Source: Ascaphus truei
Taxonomy: Eukaryota > Chordata > Amphibia > Anura > Ascaphidae
Length of the DNA stretch: 64,000 nucleotides
Assembly: GCA_036426205.1 (NCBI GenBank)
Contig: CM071573.1
Coordinates: forward strand, 72,080,580 to 72,144,579
Reading direction: 5' to 3'
Shown: piece by piece, positions 56,380 through 64,000 of the stretch
Position numbering within the stretch: position 1 is the stretch's first letter
Layout of the letters: each line of letters starts with the position of its first letter
The notes under the pieces: model-generated
Told to the model about the DNA's origin: nothing
What the model saw: the letters and a program-made list of their open reading frames with translations, nothing else
Database searches by the model: none
Made by a program: the position numbers and the translations under genes

Positions 56380-59300
56380 TATTGGGAGTGTCGGGGAAGA
56401 AAATGGCAAGGCAGGGGGAGACTAATTCCTCTAACAGCCAGTGGAATAGTTCTCTGCACAAGTGGGACTCAGGATGCTCAGAACAAAGAAAGATTGTGGT
56501 GGTAGGGACTCCATTATTAGGAGATAGCGAGGGCAATCTGTTACCATGACCGCATGAAACAAACAGTTTGTTGTCTCCCGGGGGCTCGGTTCGCAACATG
56601 CGGATCGGGTAGACAGATTGTTGGGCGGGGGCTGGGATGACTCGGGGGTCTTGGTACACGTTGCACGAATGACAAAGTTAGAGAAAGGTGGAGGGTCCTA
56701 AAAATGATTACAGGGATTAGGCCAAAAGTTTAGGCAAGGACCTCCAAGGTGTATTTTCTGAAATACTACCAGTGCCATGTGCACCGCAGGGAACAGTCAG
56801 AGATTAGGGAGGTAATGCATGGCTAGAAAGTGGTGCAGGAAGGAGGGTTTTGGGTTTTTTTAGAGCATTGGGACTCCTTTTCTGAGAAGGTCCATTATAT
56901 TCTAGAGACGGGTTGCACCTCAATGAAGAGGGATCTTCGGTGTAGGGGGGGGAGAATGTAAAAATGTTGGAGGAGATTTAAACTAGGATGGGGGAGGAGG
57001 CGAATGACAAATGAACATAAATAGAATAGAGGAGGATACAAGGGGGTATGAGGGTAGAATGGGGGCAAGTGCGAGTTGACAAGCAGTGGACACCCCATAG
57101 TAAATACAGATAATACAGAAAACTTTAAAGACTAAACCAAGTGGTCGCAGAAAGGAAGGAGAGATAAGATAATAGTACAGGCGTTGAAAAAAACTTAAAC
57201 ATGATTGCTAATGCAAGAAGCCAGACAGATAAAATGGGGGAGCTTGAATTAAAGCTGCAAGGGAGAGTATTATCAATAGGCATTACTGAAACATGGTGGG
57301 ATGAAATCATGACCGGAACAGTTAATTTAGAGAGTTTATTCCCTTTTCAGAGGGACGACAAAATAGAAGGGAAGTAGGAGTATGTTTATATGTTAAACCG
57401 GATCTAAAACCTATATAAGGGAAGATGTTTATGAAGGGAATTATGAAAATGTAGAGACATTGTGGATAAAAATTGCAGTGGAGGTAAAAGTATAAAAAAA
57501 ATTGTAGGGATATGCTATATAGACCACCAAATGTCTGTGAGATTGAGGAAGCTAAAATACTTTAGCACATTGGAGAAGGCTAAAAACGCGTGGTGGTCAT
57601 GTTGCAAATGGGGGATTTTAATTATCCAGACATAGACTGGGAGGAAATGAGATTAGCCTACAACAAAAAGGAAACAGTTTTTGGGGGGTGCTTAAAGACA
57701 ATATATGACCCAAATTATTGAGGAACCAACCCGGAGAGGGACTGTACTGGATTTTGGTAATATCAAACAATGAAGAAGTAATAACAAATATTCAAGTCCT
57801 GGAACATTTGTGTAACAGAATCATAACATGGTCTCATTGAAATAAATTTCAAAAAAAAAAGATACTTGGGTTCAACAAAGACCTTAACTTTAGAAGGCAA
57901 ATTTTTATAAACTGGGTCTAATCTACAAGTAATACACTGGGAAGATGTTTTTGAGGGAAAATTTAGAAGATAAATGGGCAGTCTTTAAAAGATTGTTAGA
58001 AAAGCACACTGATCAGTAACCTTGGGTAATAAGTATAATAGAAAATAAGTCAAAACCTATGGGCTAAATAAACAGGTAGGGGAGGAAAATGGACAGAAGA
58101 GGAAGGTGTTTATATTCTTTAAGTCAGAAGGGACGGAGACATATATCAGAATTATAAGAATGTAACAAAAATTGCAAAAAGGGCAATCAAATTAGCAAAA
58201 ATGGATAATGAAAAAAGGATTGCAATAGAAAGTAAGGTCAACCCTAAAAAGTTTTTAAGTACCTAATAACAAAAAAATGAGAAAAGAAAAAAGGACCCTT
58301 TCAGTGGAGCTGGGTAGGCAGATTATAGGAGACAAAAAAAAAGCAGAGGTATTAAACAATTCATTGCCTCTGTGTTTACCAGGATGAATCAAGTTCAATA
58401 GTAGTGCGTAGGAGGAAGCCACAACCTCCATATTAATGAACAATTGGTTAACTGAGGAAGAGTTCATAAGCGGCTCTGAAAAAATTAAGTTAAATAAGGC
58501 ACCTGGCCCCGAAGGCATACATCCAAGAGTTCTCAGAAGTTAAGCTCAGTAATAGCCAAACCATTATATTTAATATTCAAGGACCCATTTCCACAGGCTC
58601 AACACCACAAGATTGGGTAAAGCAGATGTGGTGCCTATATTAAAAAGGGGAGCTAGATCACAACCGGGGAACTACAGACCTGTAAGCCTGACTTCAATAG
58701 TGGGGAAACTACTTGAAGGTTTAATACGGGATAATTTCAGGAATACATCATGGAAACAAAATTATTACTAATAGTCAGCATGATATTTATGAAGGATAGA
58801 TCATGCCAAAAACTACCTTATTTGTTTCTTTGAAGAGGTAAATAGGAATTTAGACCAGGTGGTAATGCAGTTGATGTGGTCTACTTAGATTTTGCAAAGG
58901 CTTTTGATACGGTTTCACACACAAGAGGTTTATGTATAAAATAAAGAAAAATTGGATCAGTAATAATATATGCACCTGGATTGAAAACTGGTTAAAGGAC
59001 AGACACAGAGGGTTGTCATAAATGGAAATTTCAGGTTGGGCTAAAGTCATGAGTGGAGTACCTCACGGATCGGTTCTGGGACCCTGCTTTTTAAACTTGT
59101 TTATTAATGACCTTGAGGTTGGGCCACGAGGCAAAGTCTCCACTTTGCTGATGATACTAAATTATGTGTAAGGTTAGTAGAATCAGAGCAGGATGTAATT
59201 TCTCTTCAGAAGGACTTGGAGGACTGGAATGTGGGCAGGTAAGGTAAAGGCAGATGAGGTTTAATCAGATATAATGTAAGGTTATGCATTGGGGATGCAA

Positions 59301-59850
59301 GATAAATAAAAAGGGACATACAAATTAAATATGGATAGAAATTGGGGGAATCCTTGATGGAGAAGGATTTAGGAGTGCTTGTAGACAGCAGGCTTAGCAA
59401 TAGTGCCCAAAAGTCCGCAGAACCTGCAAAGGCAAAAAGATCTTATCTTGCATTAAACGGCAATGGATTAGAAGGGAAGTAAACATAATTATGCCCCTTT
59501 ACAAAAGCTTTAGTAAGACCACACCTTGAATATGGAGTACAATTTGGGGCACCAATTCTAAGAAAAGATATTATGGAAATAGGAGAGAGTGCAGAGAAGA
59601 GCCACCAATTAATAAAGGGGATGACTATCTAACTTATGAGGAGAGGCTAGCGAATTAGATTTATAAATTATAAAAGAGGCATCTACAGTAAGAGGGGATA
59701 TGATAACTATATACAAATATATTCGGGGACAGTACAAGGAGCTTTAAAAACATATTCATCCCGGGCAGTACAAAGGACTCGGGGCCATCCCTTAAGGTTG
59801 AAAAAGGAGATTTCCCAGCAACAAGGAAAGGTACTTACAGTAATACCATA
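56380..59850 (+). mobile_element. CR1 LINE with ORF1 SGNH-esterase remnant, endonuclease and RT region (frameshifted)
   Basis: On the plus strand, 56,480-56,960 retains pieces such as KIVVVGTPLLGDSEG and the CRKEGFGFF region. These match the SGNH-hydrolase (esterase) ORF1 domain known in CR1 elements (VVVGDSLLRG, GFGFLD). Endonuclease remnants follow (57,280-57,720), then the linker (57,935-58,250), the RT core (GTACCTCACGGATCGGTTCT near 59,060 is motif B) and the C-terminal region to 59,850. Frameshifts are frequent. From 57,905 on it is the palindrome's right arm; 56,341-57,904 is the single-copy spacer. Confidence 0.85.
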
Positions 59851-60490
59851 TTCACAATGACACAAGGGAGCTATCCGTGAAAACCAACACAATTTACTAG
59901 AATTAATTATGGTGTTTCATGTAGTCCGCCATTAAACATTTGAAAGATTATTCTTATGCGTTTGCTTCGGTTTTGCTTCTGCGTTGTTGTTTTTGCATTA
60001 GCTAATGTTCATTGAACCCTTTGGTGATTTCCACACCGTGGGAGATACCACAACACTGGCCTGCCGGACTCTTAGTCAGATCGGGAGGCGTATAGCCACA
60101 AAACACCACAAAAAGAAAGACATAGAGAAATATTTCATCATCATCTAAACCTTATTACAGGCAAAAGTGCAACTTCTTTGAAGGAGGGAGACCAGAGAGC
60201 ATTGACCTGGGCTCACACACAAGCCATGAAGGAAGGTGGAAGATATATTAAAACCAGCAGGAGGACAGGTAGTAAAGCTTATGGACCAGAAATGCGGAGA
60301 ACAGAAAGCTCTTCTGAATAATCTTAAAAAAAACTTGTGGGTATTATACTTTCCCGTTAATTGTCCCTCTTAACCTCCCCCCCGCCCATTTTCTGTAATT
60401 CATGTAAGTATGGGTGCCCTTTTAATCAATACTATAAGAGTGTCGAAATTAAGGCACTGTGTTGAAAATATGAGATAAAAAATAATATTT
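59851..60490. other. Right-arm sequence without recognised genes
   Basis: This is the inverted counterpart of about 52,380-52,960. It has AT-rich and low-complexity stretches and no coding signal. Confidence 0.6.
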
Positions 60491-60499
60491 ACCGTCCAT

Positions 60500-60745
60500 C
60501 ACATCCCCCTTCCTGCACATCCACATCCCCTGCCTGCACATCACACCCGCCCCTACACATCCCAACCCCCTGCCCATCCATCCCCCCTTTCTGACTCACA
60601 TCCCCTGCACTGCACATCACCACCCCTGCACATTCCAATCCCATCCACAATCATCACATTCCCCCTTCCATTCATCACATCCCCTGCCTGCACATCACCC
60701 CCTCTGTACATCCCATCCCCCCTTCCCATCACATCCCCCTGCACT
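60500..60745 (-). repeat. G-rich minisatellite, right-arm counterpart
   Basis: This is the C-rich plus-strand version (CACATCCCCTGCCTGCACAT) of the left-arm array, with many small differences. Confidence 0.85.
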
Positions 60746-61577
60746 CACCACACACACAAACAACATGCACCATACACACACACTCTCCCTCCCCCTGTAC
60801 ACTCTGTGAGGGCGTAGGAGAGAAGGGAGATTGTTCCTGCGGCTGATCCTCCAGTTGCCCTCCCCCTGCTTGCAGATCACAGCATCTCTGTACGCACACA
60901 GATCTGCCGCTGCTGCTGCAGATGCCGGGAAGTGCTGCGCGGAGGCGGGGGGGAGCGGCGCGCTACAGTCCGGGCTCAGGGAGACGTGGGAGAGTTTATC
61001 CAGCTCTCCCTTGGTGGACGTAGAATCCATGATCATGGCAGCCATTATTTTTTAAAATCGCGATCCCGTTTAACGCTGGTCTCATTCGTGGCCCCCGAGC
61101 ATCGTGTTATACCGGGTTCAGCTGTTATTATATATATATTATTGTATAGTGGATTTGTAAATAAGAGGTGAGGTAATCCAGTCCTTGTGCCCACAAAACA
61201 AGATAAACCAGGCTGCCAGCAATGCATTAAAGCAATCCAATTGGTCAGACCTGAAGACAAGGGAGTTATGCTATCTGTCAAGCTCATGTATGGGAACATT
61301 AATAAGTATGCCCAGCAAGCTAATAATGCTCGTATTATCATGGAAATATATCACAAAACAGTGAGTAGAACAGAGCAGAAAAAACCAGCACATTCCCATT
61401 ATTTATTGGGAGTACAAGAAAAAAAATACAAAATTGAGATACACCCTACCTTGATTAAAGAAAACAATGAACAAAAATGCATTGCTTCCTAAAACTTAAT
61501 TATACGTAGATGTTTGGAAGGGATCCCATTGGTTCCTGAAAGCAATTGTCAAGTTAATTGAATGGCTTCACTTTGTG

Positions 61578-61585
61578 TATAAAAG
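61578..61585 (+). promoter_or_regulatory. TATA box of the small gene, right copy
   Basis: TATAAAAG lies 80 bases before the ATG at 61,666. It is conserved with the left arm. Confidence 0.7.
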
Positions 61586-61665
61586 CAAGCACCATCAGCA
61601 TTGCTGGTAGACCTGTACCATCCTAGATCTCCATCCTAACAGCAGTTATAACTAGAAGAGCAATC

Positions 61666-61703
61666 ATGCCGGATCAAAGGGTGGTGGTTGCAAGATTCTG
61701 ACC
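61666..61703 (+). pseudogene. First exon of the small gene (right-arm copy), frameshifted
   Basis: This copy is 38 nt against 40 in the left arm: one base is missing after ATGCC and another after TTGCA. The frame from the ATG hits a stop within 12 codons, before the donor (ACC|gtaagt). Because many nearby single-base differences look like sequencing errors, the exon may be intact in the real genome. Candidate exons 2 and 3 lie downstream at 63,814 and 63,981. Confidence 0.55.
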
Positions 61704-62689
61704 GTAAGTAGTCCTTATGATAGCGAATAGGGTTACATGGAATTTACTAGTTAATGCTCTATCATCATGCAAAAGTCTGACTGATGACAAAGAGATGTTC
61801 CTAGCTGTATATAGTTTATTGCAAATAGATGTATTTATTGGATCTTAAACAACGGTGGATGGAAAGAGGATAGTTGTAATCTGTTGCATATTCTTTATGG
61901 GGCTGTGTTCTATTTAGCAGGGATATACTTAAAGATCATTTGAAAAGTCCAGTAAACTGTTCCCAATGCATCATCATAAAGTGATTTTTTTCCTGAAATG
62001 GAAACTGTAAGTATAAGAAACTGATTTTCTTGCAGAAGATTATATAGAGCCACGATTATTGTGAATACATTAAACACCGATTATATTATTTTTGTAACTT
62101 AAAATGTTATTTTAAAAATCAACGATACGGTATGAAATCCGTACAGTACACACATTTTATGACAACCATTGCATTGTATCCGAAGCACATTCTGCATAGT
62201 TCGCTCTTGCTAATGAGCTTAATATAAACAAACTTGAAGAGTGTGGGGAGGATGGAGGGGGTGGGCGGTCAAAAACCAGAACCTCAACCCCGGTGTCATA
62301 TTTGGGATGCCTAACCTTATTAGGCATTTATATGCTGCTCTCAGCCTTTCAGCCTCAGCAGATATAATTGCATTATTGTGGCCAGACTCACCCCTTGTGA
62401 TGTCTGATTGGGAAGCCACGGCTGACACACCTTTTGGAATTTGGTGCCTGTGTCATTTACCAGGCTAGTGAGCATCTCCATCGGCAAATAAAACACATTT
62501 TATTCCTTTTTTGCAATTCTGGAGTGTCTTTTGTTTCCACAATGCCGCCATTTCACACCTCGCCGCCGTTGCTATATGAAAAAGAGTTTATTTCTTCCTT
62601 GGAAAGCTGCTGTGCTGCTCTGTTCAGTAGGAACTGCCATAGATCAAATGGAATTTTTCTGCCTTAATTTGATCAAATGATTTAATATT

Positions 62690-63330
62690 TTTCCGCACCT
62701 CCAAATCATTAAATCAAAGAATTCCCTTTTGTTTCCAAATTGCAAAGTCTGTGTTATCAAACAACGGGGTCATCAGCATACTCCAAGAGGTTAGCCTACA
62801 CCTGAATTTAGTAGCTTCCCATACTTCCAATGAGTTGGACATTGAGGAGCGCGGCCCCTTGAAGGATTTAAGAATAGATTTTTGGGTCCAATCAGATTGT
62901 AATTCGACTGGAGAACACACCTCCTTTCCAATTCCACCCACAGCTTCCGATCGGGTCGTGATTGTGCCATTGAGATAACCGATTAATTGAGCCGCTTTAT
63001 AGTATGACAACAAGCAAGGTACTGCTAAGCCCCCGCCGATGTCGGTCTATGTAATATCTTTCTTTTGACTCTTGATTTTTGAAACTCCAGATAAATTTGG
63101 TCATTAAGGACTGAAGACCGAGAATATATTTTAGTAATTGGTGTTGGCAGGGTCTGAAACAGATAAGCATGCGAGGGAGAAGATATTCTTGGTACAGTGT
63201 ATTTTGCCAATCCAAGAGAATCTATATGAGGACAATGTTCTGGATGATTGGATCTGGACTGATTTGGACTGGACTGATTGGATGGACTGATCCTGGACTG
63301 AGGACTGATTTTTCTACAGGAGATCATAAC
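62690..63330 (-). mobile_element. L1/Tx1-type LINE ORF2 C-terminal fragment, frameshifted
   Basis: Minus-strand frames read AYLFQTLPTPITKIYSRSSV, then LNDQIYLEFQKSRVKRKILH. After a shift comes LLSYYKAAQLIGYLNGTI, then MLMTPLFDNTDFAIWKQKGI. This order (YLFQxLPIPI, FIW..K, LP..YY.AAQL, PLF.N) is the region after the RT core in L1/Tx1-clade ORF2 proteins. It has at least one frameshift and sits in intron 1 of the small gene candidate. Confidence 0.72.
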
Positions 63331-63813
63331 AGCCAGAAGATTATGTGAAAATTAAAAACAGGTATTTAAAGAGAACCCAAGGTTAATGTAAGAAAACTAT
63401 ATGTGTCTTGGTTGAGGAAAAAAAAGGTTTTTTTTTGCTTGCATCACATGTATGAAACATGAAAAAAATAAAAATAGGGACATTTTAATACAATTCGAAC
63501 TGCAGGGTGTTGGAAGTAAGAACAAGGAAAAACTGAGGGGGGGAAACACTGATTGTGAAAAGTCTTCTTCTTTTACTCCTTCAAACTCCTTCACTGATAT
63601 ACTCGCCCTGATACATGAATGCATGACCTTTTCTATTGGACCTAATGGCAGGAATACATTGTTGAATCCTATCATCTACTGTAGGGTTTCAAAGCTTTTG
63701 TATGATGTGGCCATTAGCTATCACACATTTAAGTTGTATTTACGAGGTCCATAAAAACAACATACAGATTTGCACATATCTGTCTCAGTGATATTCATTC
63801 TCTCTCATTTCAG
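63331..63813. other. Unassigned sequence upstream of the candidate second exon
   Basis: AT-rich with short chance frames. The strand-specific pyrimidine tract before 63,813 is the exon 2 acceptor. Nothing else is recognised. Confidence 0.5.
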
Positions 63814-63866
63814 CATGTGCACCAGCTAAATCATGCAAGGACGCATGCCCTGCCCCAAATGCCCAG
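63814..63866 (+). CDS. Candidate second exon of the small gene
   Basis: A 53-nt segment lies between a strong acceptor (tctctcatttcag) and CAG|gtaaga. In the phase set by the left-arm exon 1 it reads PCAPAKSCKDACPAPNAQ, with three cysteines among Lys, Ala and Pro. A second frame is also open, so the reading depends on exon 1. It is about 2.1 kb downstream of the right-arm exon 1, with an L1-like fragment in the intron. Confidence 0.5.
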
Positions 63867-63980
63867 GTAAGAAAATCTGCATGGTCAATCAGATCTTAAT
63901 CCTGGTGTTTACGGGAGGAACCTGTGATTCATGTGCAGCAATATGCACAGTCACACTGTTTGTGTTTTTTCTCTTTCCAG

Positions 63981-63992
63981 TACTCCCAATAA
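63981..63992 (+). CDS. Candidate third exon of the small gene (YSQ, stop), at the window edge
   Basis: After gtttttctctttccag, a strong acceptor, the phase-0 continuation reads TAC TCC CAA TAA. Exons 1 (left-arm version), 2 and 3 would give a 34-residue product with four cysteines and no signal peptide. Alternatively the exon continues in another frame beyond the window. Confidence 0.4.
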   Translation, partial: YSQ

Positions 63993-64000
63993 TTATACAA

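Larger units (their letters stand above)
57905..62583. repeat. Right arm of the giant inverted repeat
   Basis: This is the reverse-complement partner of 50,392-56,340. It carries many one-base insertions and deletions relative to the left arm, giving broken frames in the CR1 ORF2 and a frameshift in the small gene's first exon. The indel pattern resembles unpolished long-read sequence. Confidence 0.93.

Noticed and set aside
61578..63992. Calling the small gene a metallothionein
   Set aside because: Exon layout and the TATA box are similar, but CxC and CxxC clusters are missing and the predicted product is only about 34 residues.

Overview
The window looks like nuclear DNA of a vertebrate, most likely an anuran amphibian; the species cannot be told. 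Three things support this. Coding exons are short, flanked by GT/AG sites, and scattered in kilobases of non-coding DNA. The 5' part of sphingosine-1-phosphate lyase (SGPL1) is readable. Most of the rest is transposable-element sequence of kinds typical of frogs: CR1-type LINEs ending in a repeated ATGTAACT tail, Penelope-like elements, hAT fold-back elements and a Helitron. There is no bacterial or phage gene content and no CRISPR array.

Layout. 1-26,677 (minus strand): the first seven coding exons of SGPL1, reading right to left, with the rest of the gene beyond position 1. Its first coding exon lies beside a CpG-rich probable promoter at about 26.7-27.2 kb, bordered by a tandem repeat at 27.25-27.9 kb. 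SGPL1 introns carry a complete-looking 3.2-kb Helitron (16,869-20,052), a hAT element with an 8-bp target duplication (3,354-3,977), a Tc1-like palindrome containing a tRNA-like Pol III promoter (11,159-11,745), a perfect 54-bp palindrome (13,321-13,374) and others. 27.9-35.9 kb: intergenic sequence with several fold-back elements, including a nearly perfect 0.41-kb palindrome (29,152-29,560).

35,940-39,921 (plus strand): a five-exon gene for a 123-residue type I membrane precursor with one EGF domain, closest by motif to TGF-alpha/EGF ligands. A 32-bp near-copy of its third exon start, with a broken splice acceptor, lies upstream.

40.8-50.3 kb: nested CR1 and Penelope-like retroelements. 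One Penelope-like ORF (45,111-46,724) still has reverse transcriptase and GIY-YIG domains. An N-gap at 41,444-41,490 is flanked by identical 146-bp copies and is probably a false gap.

50.39-62.58 kb: a very large inverted repeat with arms of about 5-6 kb around a 1.56-kb spacer. Each arm carries the TATA box and first exon of a small unrecognised Cys-containing gene, a G-rich minisatellite and a CR1 element. Candidate exons 2 and 3 of that gene follow at 63.8-64.0 kb. The right arm has many small indels and the left arm has a 1.5-kb insertion, so this may be a real palindrome or an assembly fold-back.

The recognised genes do not form an operon-like system. SGPL1 (sphingolipid breakdown in the ER) and the EGF-type ligand (cell-surface signalling) are divergent neighbours about 9 kb apart. 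The small gene at the right edge is the least explained coding candidate.
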